Notes: a model not told the origin generated them from the letters alone. Positions 9,912 to 18,730 are shown, counted from the stretch's first letter. The stretch is 64,000 nucleotides of DNA from Helicobacter pullorum NCTC 12824 (GCF_017979475.1 NZ_JAERIT010000001.1:1-64000); one strand, 5' to 3'. Made by a program: numbers and translations.

Positions 9912-10358
9912 TTGTTTTTTCAAAAAACCATAGAATCCTGCCAGCAATTTCACTTTAACCTAAAATCAACCCTTTTAGACACACTAAAAACTAGCGGGAT
10001 TAGTGCAAATCTAGCGGATTTAAATCCCACAAAAGAGGGGATTTACTTCACTCTCCCTGACAAAACCTCTACCAAAGTAATGCTCTATCAAGCAAAAATT
10101 CAAGAATCTCTTTTTCGCACTCAAGGGGATCCTTTGGTGCATTTGTGTGCTTGCAAAGAAAGCTTAAAACACTATAATAACCCTGAATTTTTAGCAATCA
10201 TTCGCCCTAATATGCAGTTTTTTATAAGCATTTATTCCCACAAAATCCAAACAAGATTTTTCAATGAAAAACCTCTTGATATTTGCCCAGAATGCCTTTA
10301 TAATCTAGGGGATTTATTTGATAAAAATTTAGAATTATTTTTGGATTATTCTTTGTAA
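9912..10358 (+). CDS. Conserved hypothetical protein with paired cysteines
   Basis: 148-residue protein that I do not recognise. It starts at TTG one base after gmhA and has no strong ribosome-binding site, so it depends on coupling to the heptose operon. It has no signal peptide or membrane segment. Two Cys-containing segments, LVHLCACKE and DICPECLYN, could form a small metal site, but this is only a pattern. Codon use resembles its neighbours. It may belong to the operon functionally or just be its last cistron. Confidence 0.6.
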   Translation: MFFQKTIESCQQFHFNLKSTLLDTLKTSGISANLADLNPTKEGIYFTLPDKTSTKVMLYQAKIQESLFRTQGDPLVHLCACKESLKHYNNPEFLAIIRPNMQFFISIYSHKIQTRFFNEKPLDICPECLYNLGDLFDKNLELFLDYSL

Positions 10359-10402
10359 TTTAAAACTTTCAAAAAACAATTTTTGCGTTTATTTCAATTT
10401 AA

Positions 10403-10421
10403 GATAATTATCGTTATCATT
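10403..10421. promoter_or_regulatory. Fur-box-like operator upstream of hugZ
   Basis: GATAATTATCGTTATCATT, a near match to the GATAATGATAATCATTATC inverted-repeat consensus, lies about 32 bases before the hugZ start. It implies iron repression of the haem oxygenase. The assignment is by eye. Confidence 0.6.
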
Positions 10422-10452
10422 TTAATGTATTTCAAAAATGAAAGGACAAATT

Positions 10453-11208
10453 ATGGATTTTTCCAAAATTTTAGAACATCTTAATAATCATCACCAAGAT
10501 AATTTGAAAGATTTGTGCAAAAAATTTGGCAATGCAAGTACTATTTCAAATGTCCAAGCTACAAAAGTGGATTTTGAAGGAATCACGCTTTGTTACAATG
10601 AAAATAAGACATTGAAAATCGACTTTGAGAAGAAAGCCGATGAAAAAACGCTCAAAGACACGATTGTCCAACTTTGTTTAAGCGTCAAAAGCAGCCTTGA
10701 TACACAAGCCATCAAAGAGGAATTAGAAGAGTTTATGCGTGGCTTCAAATCTATTTGCATAGCCTCTATTGCCCCTAATGGCACTGCGGTTTGCTCTTAT
10801 GCACCTTTAATCCAAACCAATGGCAAATACTACATTTATATTAGCGAGGTTTCTGAGCATTTTTCTAGCATTCACACCAATCCAAACAAGATTGAAATTA
10901 TGTTTTTGCAGGACGAAAAAGAAGCACCTTTGATTATTTTAAGAAAAAGAGCAAGATTCAAAAGTGAGGCGACTTTTATCCCAAGGGGAGAAGAGTTTGA
11001 TAGAATCTATGATGCTTTTGAAGCACAAAATGAACACAATGGACCTTTGAAAACCATACGCAAAATGCTTGATTTTCATTTGATTGAACTGCATCTAAAA
11101 ACCGGACGCTTTGTCAAAGGATTCGGACAGGCTTATGATATCATTGATGGTGAAATTATTCCATTAACAGAGAATAACCCTCACACCAAATCCCCGCACA
11201 ACCACTAA
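10453..11208 (+). CDS. hugZ: HugZ-family haem oxygenase
   Basis: Member of the split-barrel HugZ/ChuZ family, which opens haem to release iron in Helicobacter and Campylobacter. An N-terminal helical part (ILEHLNNHHQDNLKDLCKKFG) precedes a flavin-reductase-like split barrel starting near FMRGFKSICIASIAPNGTAVCSY. The C-terminus ends in a His-containing tail (...PHTKSPHNH); in H. pylori HugZ a C-terminal His binds haem. AAAGGA lies six bases before the ATG at 10453, so I prefer it to the ATG at 10438; this gives 251 residues. A Fur-like box lies upstream and a TonB-dependent receptor follows, fitting haem uptake. Confidence 0.85.
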   Translation: MDFSKILEHLNNHHQDNLKDLCKKFGNASTISNVQATKVDFEGITLCYNENKTLKIDFEKKADEKTLKDTIVQLCLSVKSSLDTQAIKEELEEFMRGFKSICIASIAPNGTAVCSYAPLIQTNGKYYIYISEVSEHFSSIHTNPNKIEIMFLQDEKEAPLIILRKRARFKSEATFIPRGEEFDRIYDAFEAQNEHNGPLKTIRKMLDFHLIELHLKTGRFVKGFGQAYDIIDGEIIPLTENNPHTKSPHNH

Positions 11209-11213
11209 AAGCT

Positions 11214-11238
11214 ATCAAGATTTTTTCTTGATGGTTTT
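11214..11238 (+). terminator. Stem-loop after hugZ
   Basis: ATCAAGA / TCTTGAT stem with a five-T loop, followed by GGTTTTAT. The U-tract is short, so it may be an attenuator or weak terminator between hugZ and the receptor gene. Confidence 0.45.
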
Positions 11239-11248
11239 ATGTTGTTTT

Positions 11249-11270
11249 ATAATAATAAAAATTATCACTT
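11249..11270. promoter_or_regulatory. Fur-box-like sequence upstream of TonB-dependent receptor
   Basis: ATAATAATAAAAATTATCAC resembles the Fur inverted-repeat consensus (GATAAT...ATTATC half sites) about 25 bases before the receptor ATG. The match is weaker than the one upstream of hugZ. Confidence 0.45.
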
Positions 11271-11292
11271 TTAATATTAAAAAGGATACTCG

Positions 11293-13509
11293 ATGAAAAA
11301 TTTACCAACTCTAACAGGATTATTTACTCTATCTTTGGCATTGCTTAATGCACAAGAGACACAAAACATTCAACAAGAATCCAAAAAACAAGACGAAAAA
11401 GTCCTCTTAGAAACCGCCGTTGTTTCTGCACCTATTATGCGTTTTAGTCTTGATGAGCTTAATAGAAATATGGTTATTATTGACAAAGAAGCAATCAACG
11501 ATAAGGGTTACAAAAATTTAGAAGATGTTTTTCGCACTCTACCCTTTGTAAATCTCACAGATATCGGGCTTGGAAAGAATATTGACTTAAGAGGACAAGG
11601 GGATAAAGCCAATATTAGCGTTCAAGTTTTGGTTAATGGAATCCCACAAAATATGCTTGATTCTAGCCATGGTGTAACTCCACTCAATACCATTGATATT
11701 AACTCCATAGAAAGGATAGAAATCCTACCCGGCGGAGGGGCTGTTATGTATGGAAATGGCACAAGGGGAGGAGTAGTCAATATCATCACACAAAGACGCT
11801 ATGAAAAACCAACTTTTAACGCTAATATCGGATATAGCAATGTTTTAGAGGGCAATGGAAATAGCTATAATGTGGATTTCAAATATGGAAATAAAACCAA
11901 TGAAAATCTCTATTATTCATTTGGGGCAAATTATCAAAATAAGGGCGGACCGCGATATGGAGACAAGATAGAGGGAGTAGGGGCAAATTTAAGCCTTACA
12001 AAAGATATCGGACAATCACAGAGCGTATTTTTTGATTTTGATATTTTTAGAGGCGATATTGATTCTTCGCCCAATAACTCTTTTTTGGATAATCCAAATC
12101 CTTCTAAAAATGATAGAAAAACCCCCGGTAATGGCGACTTTCACAATAGGCAACTTCGCTTTGATGCAAGTTTGGGATACCAAAATGAACTAAGCCCCAC
12201 AGCAAACCTAATCGCTAAAATCTTTTATCACTATAACAAAATTGATTATTTAGACACCAAAACCTACATTAGCAATTATACTTTACAAATGAGTGGTATG
12301 CCTATAGCATTTTCTTTTCCAAATACTCTAGCAGACCAAAGCGGCTCGTTTTTTGATGACCAAAAAATCGGACTAGATATCAAATATGACCAAAAACACA
12401 ACAATGGTTTGCTGATTCTAGGTGCGCAATCTACTTACAATATCAGCAAACGCACGATGGATAATTATATTGATGCCTATGATCCAAATTATTCTATGGG
12501 TACTTTAAGCGGACTTCAATACATTAATGGTATGCTAATTCCTTTTGAGGGCAATAAATGGAGTAATTCCCTCTATGCAATAGAAAAATACGACTTTACC
12601 GATAGATTCTCACTTATGGGTGGAATCCGCTATGAATACGACAAATACGATGTTGATGTGGATTACAATATGCACACTCATGATATTTTTGTAGGCGGAA
12701 CTCGGATGCCCTTTGTTAGTCCAACCTACGCACAAGGCTCTTTAAATGAAGATTCCCACAATTTTGCCTTTGAAATTAATCCAAACTACAAATATTCAAC
12801 TTATGGCAATATCTATGCCAAATACGAAAGAGGCTTCATCTCTCCTTCGCCCAACTCCCTTTTGCAAAGACAAGGAACCACTTATCAAACAACCAACATC
12901 AAAGATGAAACTTACAACACTTTTGAAATTGGTATTAGGGATTTTTGGTGGGATACCTTTTTATTCTCTCTTACAGGTTACTACACACTTACCAACGATG
13001 AGTTTTACACCATTGGCACAGCACATTCTATATCGGGTGTAGAATACGGAAACTATGATAAAACCGAAAGGATGGGATTTGAGCTATTTTTGGAACAATA
13101 CTTTTTGGACAATACCCTTACCCTTACAGAAAGCCTCTCCTACACCGATGCGAAAATAAAAAAACAAAATGGGCAAAGCACCAGCCAAAGAATCCCTTAT
13201 GTAAGCAAATACAAAGCCACTTTGGGACTTAATTATAAATTCCTCAAAGATTACACTTTGTGGATTAATAACACCTTTTATGGCAACCAAGTAGATACCA
13301 TACAAAGCAAAATTCAATCTTACTCTCTAACAGACATAGGAATTACCGCAAAATACAAAGAATTTCTTATCAGTGCTGGAGTAAAAAACCTTTTTGATAA
13401 ATTTTATTATAGCTTTTATAATTCAGATTCTAGTGATACTATCACTGGATATAGCTATCTTATAGGGCAAGGAAGGACATTCTTTATCTCTGCAAAATAT
13501 TCTTTTTAG
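11293..13509 (+). CDS. TonB-dependent outer-membrane receptor
   Basis: 738-residue ligand-gated outer-membrane transporter. A signal peptide (MKNLPTLTGLFTLSLALLNA) precedes a TonB-box-like ETAVVSA near residue 36. The plug domain (about 50-160) carries RIEILPGGGAVMYGNGTRGGVVNIIT, and a 22-strand-type barrel ends in Phe (KYSF). AAAGGATACTCG precedes the start. Its position after hugZ and a Fur-like box suggests haem or ferric-siderophore uptake; the substrate cannot be read from sequence. The downstream hairpin at 13520-13551 may mark the transcript end. Confidence 0.9.
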   Translation: MKNLPTLTGLFTLSLALLNAQETQNIQQESKKQDEKVLLETAVVSAPIMRFSLDELNRNMVIIDKEAINDKGYKNLEDVFRTLPFVNLTDIGLGKNIDLRGQGDKANISVQVLVNGIPQNMLDSSHGVTPLNTIDINSIERIEILPGGGAVMYGNGTRGGVVNIITQRRYEKPTFNANIGYSNVLEGNGNSYNVDFKYGNKTNENLYYSFGANYQNKGGPRYGDKIEGVGANLSLTKDIGQSQSVFFDFDIFRGDIDSSPNNSFLDNPNPSKNDRKTPGNGDFHNRQLRFDASLGYQNELSPTANLIAKIFYHYNKIDYLDTKTYISNYTLQMSGMPIAFSFPNTLADQSGSFFDDQKIGLDIKYDQKHNNGLLILGAQSTYNISKRTMDNYIDAYDPNYSMGTLSGLQYINGMLIPFEGNKWSNSLYAIEKYDFTDRFSLMGGIRYEYDKYDVDVDYNMHTHDIFVGGTRMPFVSPTYAQGSLNEDSHNFAFEINPNYKYSTYGNIYAKYERGFISPSPNSLLQRQGTTYQTTNIKDETYNTFEIGIRDFWWDTFLFSLTGYYTLTNDEFYTIGTAHSISGVEYGNYDKTERMGFELFLEQYFLDNTLTLTESLSYTDAKIKKQNGQSTSQRIPYVSKYKATLGLNYKFLKDYTLWINNTFYGNQVDTIQSKIQSYSLTDIGITAKYKEFLISAGVKNLFDKFYYSFYNSDSSDTITGYSYLIGQGRTFFISAKYSF

Positions 13510-13877
13510 TCATTTAAGTAGAATCCCCACTTGCTTTGGCGGTGGGATTCTGCTAAACCTCTTATGCTTCCAAACATTAATCTTTGCTAGTGAATATCTT
13601 TTTTGGGCTAAAGTGCTTTGGTAGATTGCAAAAAGCATAAAAACAAAATCACACTTAGATAGGGGCAAAGGCTAGAATTATAAATTAAAATCACTCGCCC
13701 TTAATAAAAGAATTGCTTTATATTGCTACTCAATCTAAATTTTAGATTAGAAACCTAACAAGGGCAGTTAGAGTGATTATAAAATAGTTTAAAATCCTAG
13801 ATAATCATTATTGCCCAATTTATAGAGTTTTGGGCTAAAATCTTAAAGTAGTTTTGAATTGAAGACTTTAGCTACTT
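13510..13877. other. Convergent intergenic region with stem-loops
   Basis: 368 bases between the receptor gene (+) and the moeB-like gene (-), with no convincing open frame. It holds an imperfect hairpin at 13520-13551 (AGAATCCCCAC / GTGGGATTCT, one bulged C), a nested long-range inverted repeat at 13689-13778, and a GCCCAA / TTGGGC stem at 13813-13835. No tRNA is seen, and no riboswitch class I know fits. Confidence 0.6.
13689..13778. ncRNA. Possible structured RNA element (nested inverted repeat)
   Basis: The outer stem AATCACTC / GAGTGATT encloses GCCCTT / AAGGGC with a five-base bulge (AGTTA), and an apical AATCT...AGATT hairpin lies inside. The shape suggests a roughly 90-nt folded RNA or a two-sided transcription boundary. 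No known family is recognised. Confidence 0.25.
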
Positions 13878-14666
13878 TTAGACACTTTTATATCTAGTTT
13901 CCTCCAAGCTTGTAATGCCATTTTCTCCGCATATTTTGCATTTAGGATTCCGTCTAATAGAGATTTTGCGAAATTCCATATCCCGAATATCGCAGCTCAA
14001 AAACTTATCAAACAAAGGCTCTCCAACGCCTGTAATTATCTTTATTGCCTCATTTGCTTGAATACAGCCAAAAAGCCCTGCTACTGCCCCCAAGATTCCA
14101 ACACTGGCTCCCGTTGGCATTTCTTCTTGTGGGGGAGAATCAAACAAACAAGCATAACAAGCACTTTCTTTGGGCTTGATACTCATAGCTTGCCCACAAA
14201 AATGCAATGCACTCGCTCTAACTAAAATCTTCCCACCAAGCACACACGCATCATTAACAAGAAACTTTGAGGCAAAGGCATCTGTAGATTCTACAACCAA
14301 ATCATAATCCCCTATAATCTTCAAAGCATTAGTCGCATTAAGACGCTCTTTAAAGATTTTAATGCAAATATTTGGATTAAGTGCTTCTAGCTTTGCTTTA
14401 GCGGATTCTGCCTTGTTAATCCCTATATCCTGCGTTCTATGCAGAATCTGCCTTTGGAGATTGCTCAAATCTACACTATCCCCATCACAAATCCCAATCT
14501 CTCCAACTCCAGCTGCTGTTAGATAAAACAACACCGGCGAACCAAGCCCACCAGCACCTACGACAAGCACTTTTGCATTTTTTAGCTTTTGCTGCCCTTC
14601 TTCTCCAATTCCACTTAGCAAGATATTGCGGTTATAACGCTCCAGCTCTTCTTTATCAAGCCCCAT
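13878..14666 (-). CDS. ThiF/MoeB-family adenylyltransferase
   Basis: E1-like enzyme that adenylates the C-terminal Gly-Gly of a ubiquitin-like sulfur carrier (MoaD or ThiS). The nucleotide-binding motif GAGGLGSP is at residues 37-44, followed by DSVDLSNLQRQ and the DIG-K adenylate-binding region. Two CxxC pairs (CYAC near residue 174, CKIC near 242) form the structural zinc site. There is no C-terminal rhodanese domain; 262 residues. MoeB and ThiF cannot be separated by sequence alone. It starts 9 bases after the outer-membrane protein gene, so they share a transcript although their functions look unrelated. Confidence 0.85.
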   Translation of the reverse strand: MGLDKEELERYNRNILLSGIGEEGQQKLKNAKVLVVGAGGLGSPVLFYLTAAGVGEIGICDGDSVDLSNLQRQILHRTQDIGINKAESAKAKLEALNPNICIKIFKERLNATNALKIIGDYDLVVESTDAFASKFLVNDACVLGGKILVRASALHFCGQAMSIKPKESACYACLFDSPPQEEMPTGASVGILGAVAGLFGCIQANEAIKIITGVGEPLFDKFLSCDIRDMEFRKISIRRNPKCKICGENGITSLEETRYKSV

Positions 14667-14675
14667 TTTATCCCT

Positions 14676-15590
14676 TTAAAATCTATACCCTAAGCCTACT
14701 AATCCAATATGGTATCTTTCATCAAAAAATCCAATATCATCACTCACATTGCTATAAAGATAAGTAGCAAAAGCATACACGCCCTTATATCCAAAAATAT
14801 TGTGTCTAGAGATTCCCAACTTTGCTTTCCAAATATCACTTTCCCTAGTTTTATCAAAGATAATATTCTTAGAATCATAGCTTCTATTGCCATAAACTAA
14901 CCCAAAATTTGCAAAAGTTTCATTATCCAAAATAGGCAAATTTCCATCTATCTTAATCCCAAAACCATCGTAACTTTCTGCGCTACCATCGGCATTTTTC
15001 ATATCATAGTATGCACCAATTTCTATACCATAATATTTAAATCCTACCTCAAATTCATGTATATCTCCCTCTCTACGCAAAGATTGCTCCAAATTTTCTT
15101 TATCATAGTTATCTTGTGCATAGACATAGCGACCAAAAACATCTAATTTTTCATTAAAATGATAAGTTTGCTCTATTTTAAGCCCATATTGATTCCTATC
15201 AACTACCTCTCTATCGCCGATTTGGTAAGGATTTGCATAGGCTTCTTGACGCAAAGAGCTAATAAAAGCAATATCACTCTTATTATTCCCATAATTCAAT
15301 CCATATCCGACACTAAGACCACTAACATCTCGTCCATTATAGTTTTTTAGATACACCTCATCATCGCTCAATAACCCCTTATAAGAAAGCTCAATCCCAA
15401 GAAACGGAATAGCCTCTGTGGAGTTATTTTTATCATTCAAACTATTAAGGCGATTCTCATCTAATGAGGGATCAATATTGCTCTCTCCCTTTTTAAATCC
15501 GCCACCCAAACTAATATTTCCGCTAAATCCAGATTCTGCTGCTAATACAAGACTTCCGCACATCGCCAAAGTTAATGCTATTTTTATCAT
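14676..15590 (-). CDS. Outer-membrane beta-barrel protein (DUF2860-like)
   Basis: 304-residue secreted protein with signal peptide MIKIALTLAMCGSLVLAAES. The rest alternates polar and hydrophobic residues in beta-strand fashion (for example VSGLSVGYGLNYG, HEFEVGFKYYGIEIGAYY) and ends in GYRF, a terminal Phe typical of outer-membrane barrels. The start GFSGNISLGGGFKKGESN resembles DUF2860 proteins, but this is from memory. AAAAGG precedes the ATG. No transported substrate can be inferred. Confidence 0.7.
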   Translation of the reverse strand: MIKIALTLAMCGSLVLAAESGFSGNISLGGGFKKGESNIDPSLDENRLNSLNDKNNSTEAIPFLGIELSYKGLLSDDEVYLKNYNGRDVSGLSVGYGLNYGNNKSDIAFISSLRQEAYANPYQIGDREVVDRNQYGLKIEQTYHFNEKLDVFGRYVYAQDNYDKENLEQSLRREGDIHEFEVGFKYYGIEIGAYYDMKNADGSAESYDGFGIKIDGNLPILDNETFANFGLVYGNRSYDSKNIIFDKTRESDIWKAKLGISRHNIFGYKGVYAFATYLYSNVSDDIGFFDERYHIGLVGLGYRF

Positions 15591-15700
15591 TTAAAACCTT
15601 TTTTATAATCTTTTAAAAGGCTGAATTGTAGCAATTTTCGCTTAATATCCACTGATTAATTTTGATTTAAGAAAAAAGAGACTACCATTCCAAAGTTTAA

Positions 15701-15724
15701 ATATATGAATATATATTCATATAT
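15701..15724. promoter_or_regulatory. Perfect 24-bp palindromic ArsR/SmtB-type operator
   Basis: A perfect palindrome with half-site ATATATGAATAT lies 34 bases before the ArsR-family gene. SmtB/ZiaR/CadC regulators bind 12-2-12-type imperfect palindromes with TGAA/TTCA cores at this position. The natural reading is metal-released autorepression of the regulator and the metal ATPase. Confidence 0.8.
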
Positions 15725-15757
15725 GATTAATATTTCACCAAAATAACGGAGTAAAAA

Positions 15758-16099
15758 ATGGCAGAATTTGATGAAAAACGCTCTAAAACTCTTGAAGAGA
15801 TTCTCAAAAAACTTCCCAAAGAAGAGTTGCTGTATGAATTAGCAGAGCTTTTTAAGATTTTTGGAGATTCTTCACGAATCCGCATTCTCTCGCTACTGCA
15901 AAAAGAAAAGCTTTGCGTGAGTGAAATCTCCACTCTTCTCAATCTCTCACAATCAGCCATCTCACACCAACTTAGAATCCTGCGACAAGCAAGACTTGTG
16001 CGATACAAAAAAATAGGCAAAGAAGTGTTTTATGAACTTGATGATGACCATATCGAAAAGATTTTCGAGCAAGGTTTAGAGCATATCCAAGAAATGTAA
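15758..16099 (+). CDS. ArsR/SmtB-family metal-sensing repressor
   Basis: 113-residue winged-helix repressor. The recognition region is VSEISTLLNLSQSAISHQLRILRQARLV. The C-terminal alpha-5 helix has Asp96, His98, His109 and Glu112, with spacing 2-11-3 identical to the SmtB/ZiaR zinc site (D-x-H-x10-H-x2-E). No alpha-3 CxC is complete (only one Cys, in LCVSE), so Zn or Co/Cd sensing at alpha-5 is favoured over arsenic. It is preceded by the 24-bp palindrome and by GGAG at the start codon, and followed 9 bases later by the P1B ATPase. Confidence 0.9.
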   Translation: MAEFDEKRSKTLEEILKKLPKEELLYELAELFKIFGDSSRIRILSLLQKEKLCVSEISTLLNLSQSAISHQLRILRQARLVRYKKIGKEVFYELDDDHIEKIFEQGLEHIQEM

Positions 16100-16108
16100 A
16101 GGAATCTT

Positions 16109-18049
16109 ATGGCAAATTGTTGCAGCACTTGTTCAAATGGACAAAACAACACACAAACTCCCACAAATGAGAAATTAACTCAAGGGATTTTTTATCTTAG
16201 CATCATTATTTATCTTTTTGCACTCACAGAAGATTTTGAAATTTTTGGCAAGCATTTAGAAACCTTTATGCTTAATAGCCTCTATCTCTTTTGCTACTTT
16301 GTTTTGGGCTATGAAATCCTAAAAGAAGCCCTTGTTGGATTTTATAAAAAAGAATTTTTTAATGAGAATAGCTTAATGGCTCTAGCTAGCGTTGGAGCTT
16401 GGGCTATTGGAGAAGGTGCTGAAGCGGTTGCTATTTTGCTTTTTTATCGCATTGGTGAAGCCTTAGAATCCCTTATTGTTGAAAAATCAAAAAAATCTAT
16501 CCGCACGCTTGCCTCTATCAAAATAGAACAAGCCCACTTATTAAAGGGAGACAAAACAGAAAATATTGACCCAAAAACTATCCAAAAAGATGATATTTTG
16601 GTGATTTTTGCTGGAGAAAGAATCCCTGCTGATGGGATTGTAATAAAGGGAGAAGGAAGTATAGATAATTCTGCACTCAATGGAGAATCAATCCCACAAA
16701 ATGTAAAAGTTGGCGATTCTTTGCTCTCTGGTGGAATCAACCTTGATGGAATCTTGCACCTAAAGGCAACCAAAAGCTACGAAAACTCCGCTTTTAGCAA
16801 AATTATCAAACTCATTGAAGAGGGCAATGCACAAAAAAGCAAAAGCGAGGAATTTATCACCAAATTTGCCCGTTACTACACGCCCATTGTAACGCTACTT
16901 GCCATTAGTGTTGTGATTTTTCCAACACTTTATTTTTGGGCTATGGGAGCAGATTTTGTAGAATCTTTTAAAACTTGGCTTTATAGAGGAATTATCTTTT
17001 TGGTAGTTTCTTGTCCTTGTGCGCTTGTAATCTCTATCCCGCTGACTTTTTTTGCAGCACTAGGCAGAGCATCAAAAGAAGGCATATTAATCAAAGGTTC
17101 AAGCTACATTGAATCTCTAAAAGACGCAAATGCCATTATATTTGACAAAACAGGCACTCTCACCAAAGGCGAATTAATCATAAAAGAAATTAATGCTTAT
17201 AAAAATTATGATAAAGATTTTATATTAAAAATAGCAAAATCATTAGAATCTCATTCTAATCACCCTATTGCAAAAGCTATTATCCAGCAAACCAATGAGC
17301 AAAATTTGCAAAAACTCCATTTAGAAAATCTCAAAGAAAGTGCTGGTGGTGGAATTAGTGCGACTTTTGAAAACAAAACCATTGCTTTAGGAAATGCACG
17401 CTTCATTGAATCTATTACCCAAAAACCCATCCAAGAAGATTCTATTGCAAAATGTCAAATTTTCATTGCTTTTGATGGTGAAATAATCGGAAATATCATC
17501 TTAGAGGACGCAATCAAAGAGGAAGCAAAAGAAGTTATAAACACTCTAAAAAAAGAGCATTTAGAAGAACTTTATATTCTAAGTGGGGACAAAAAGTCAG
17601 TAGTGGAGCAAGTTGCAAACACCATTGGCATTACTCACTTTTTTGCAGAGCTTATGCCAAAGGACAAAGTAACTCACTTAAAAGAAATTTTGGCTTCACA
17701 AAAAGCACAGAGAAAAAAGGTGATTTTTGTGGGCGATGGTATCAATGATGCTCCATCACTTGCCCTTTGTGATATTGGAATTGCTATGGGAAAAGCCGGA
17801 AGCGATGTTGCTTTGGAAGGTGCGGATATTGTAATTATGAATGATGATTTAAATAAAATCCCAAAGGTTTTGCAAATAGCCAAAAAAACTCGTGCGATTT
17901 TGTGGCAGAATATCATTTTTGCACTAGGGGTGAAAGCGGGAATTATGATACTTGGAGCTTTTGGGGCTACAAATCTCTGGATTGCACTCTTTGGCGATGT
18001 GGGAGTAGCAATTTTAGCCTTGCTAAATGCCATTAGGGCTATTAGATAA
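16109..18049 (+). CDS. P1B-type heavy-metal-transporting ATPase (CadA/ZntA-like)
   Basis: 646-residue metal-exporting P-type ATPase. It has membrane helices, the CPC motif (VVSCPCALVIS) in the transport helix, the phosphorylation motif DKTGTLTKG, the P1B-specific HP dipeptide in SHSNHPIAKAI, and the hinge GDGINDAPSLALCDIGIAMG. CPC with this topology points to Zn/Cd/Pb export. A Cys-rich N-terminus (NCCSTC) replaces the usual HMA domain, as in short Helicobacter CadA proteins. It is co-transcribed with the SmtB-like repressor, whose alpha-5 site also points to Zn/Cd/Co. Ribosome-binding site AAAGGAATCTT before ATG. Confidence 0.93.
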   Translation: MANCCSTCSNGQNNTQTPTNEKLTQGIFYLSIIIYLFALTEDFEIFGKHLETFMLNSLYLFCYFVLGYEILKEALVGFYKKEFFNENSLMALASVGAWAIGEGAEAVAILLFYRIGEALESLIVEKSKKSIRTLASIKIEQAHLLKGDKTENIDPKTIQKDDILVIFAGERIPADGIVIKGEGSIDNSALNGESIPQNVKVGDSLLSGGINLDGILHLKATKSYENSAFSKIIKLIEEGNAQKSKSEEFITKFARYYTPIVTLLAISVVIFPTLYFWAMGADFVESFKTWLYRGIIFLVVSCPCALVISIPLTFFAALGRASKEGILIKGSSYIESLKDANAIIFDKTGTLTKGELIIKEINAYKNYDKDFILKIAKSLESHSNHPIAKAIIQQTNEQNLQKLHLENLKESAGGGISATFENKTIALGNARFIESITQKPIQEDSIAKCQIFIAFDGEIIGNIILEDAIKEEAKEVINTLKKEHLEELYILSGDKKSVVEQVANTIGITHFFAELMPKDKVTHLKEILASQKAQRKKVIFVGDGINDAPSLALCDIGIAMGKAGSDVALEGADIVIMNDDLNKIPKVLQIAKKTRAILWQNIIFALGVKAGIMILGAFGATNLWIALFGDVGVAILALLNAIRAIR

Positions 18050-18309
18050 GCAAACTCTATAGCCTAGAATAAGCCCTGCAATACAAAGAAGGCTTTACTA
18101 AAAAAGGCTATGAAAATCTATGCTTTGCAACCCTATTGATAAAATCTTAAATTTTAGATAATGGCATTCTAAAAATAATCTTGATAGTTATACTCCAAAC
18201 ACACCTTTGGGATAGCAAAAACAAAATAAATCAATCAATCACAAATTGATTATCTCAACAATTTTATTGTAATATACCACCAAAAATATCAAATATAAGG
18301 AAAATTATA

Positions 18310-18537
18310 ATGATACCCAAAAGATTTTATCGTTTAGTTTTTGCAGGGATAATGTCCCTTTTTATGAGCTTTATTATGTCTGGAATCATCACTTTTTTAA
18401 ACCTAGGATTTATTCCTTCTTTCTTTGCACAATGGCTTTTAGAGGCTTTTCCAAAAGCTTGGGTAGCTGCATTTCCTATCGTGTTTTTTGTCGCCCCTCG
18501 TGCTGCAAAACTCGCAGAATCTTTGATGAAAAAATAG
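18310..18537 (+). CDS. Small DUF2798-type membrane protein
   Basis: 75-residue protein with two hydrophobic segments (about 8-30 and 46-62) and the family-like pattern IPKRFYRLVFAGIMSLFMSFIMSG ... PKAWVAAFPIVFFVAPRAAKL, which I recognise as DUF2798. Function unknown. AAGGAAAATT precedes the ATG. It stands alone, between a 260-base gap with nothing identifiable and another gap containing a possible small ORF. Confidence 0.75.
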   Translation: MIPKRFYRLVFAGIMSLFMSFIMSGIITFLNLGFIPSFFAQWLLEAFPKAWVAAFPIVFFVAPRAAKLAESLMKK

Positions 18538-18640
18538 CATATTCTCACACCTCCATTCCCCTCCCTTTTGCCCTTTTATTAAAATTTACTTAAGAAACTT
18601 CTGCTACAATTCCACTCCTAAAAATCACAAGGGAATCTTA

Positions 18641-18730
18641 ATGCGATATAGAATTTTTATTAAACCGATAAAAACGCTTAAAGCCTTTAAGCTTCTTTTT
18701 AATATTATGGCTCTACAAACTCTTTATTAA
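18641..18730 (+). CDS. Possible 29-residue basic small protein
   Basis: Short frame ATG...TAA encoding MRYRIFIKPIKTLKAF plus 13 more residues. It has AAGGGAATCTTA directly before the ATG, a standard spacing here, and TACAAT about 30 bases upstream as a possible -10. The product is basic and amphipathic. It sits 64 bases ahead of the SMR pair and could be a leader ORF. I do not know a homologue, and the evidence is only the ribosome-binding site and promoter-like sequence. Confidence 0.3.
   Translation: MRYRIFIKPIKTLKAFKLLFNIMALQTLY

Noticed and set aside
13510-13877. tRNA, TPP or cobalamin riboswitch in the gap before the moeB/thiF-like gene
   Set aside because: The gap is downstream of both flanking genes, and no T-loop GTTCGA, THI-box or B12-box sequence is present.
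16444-18033. Long minus-strand frames inside the metal ATPase gene
   Set aside because: They lie wholly within a clear P-type ATPase gene, have no ribosome-binding sites and look like antisense translation.
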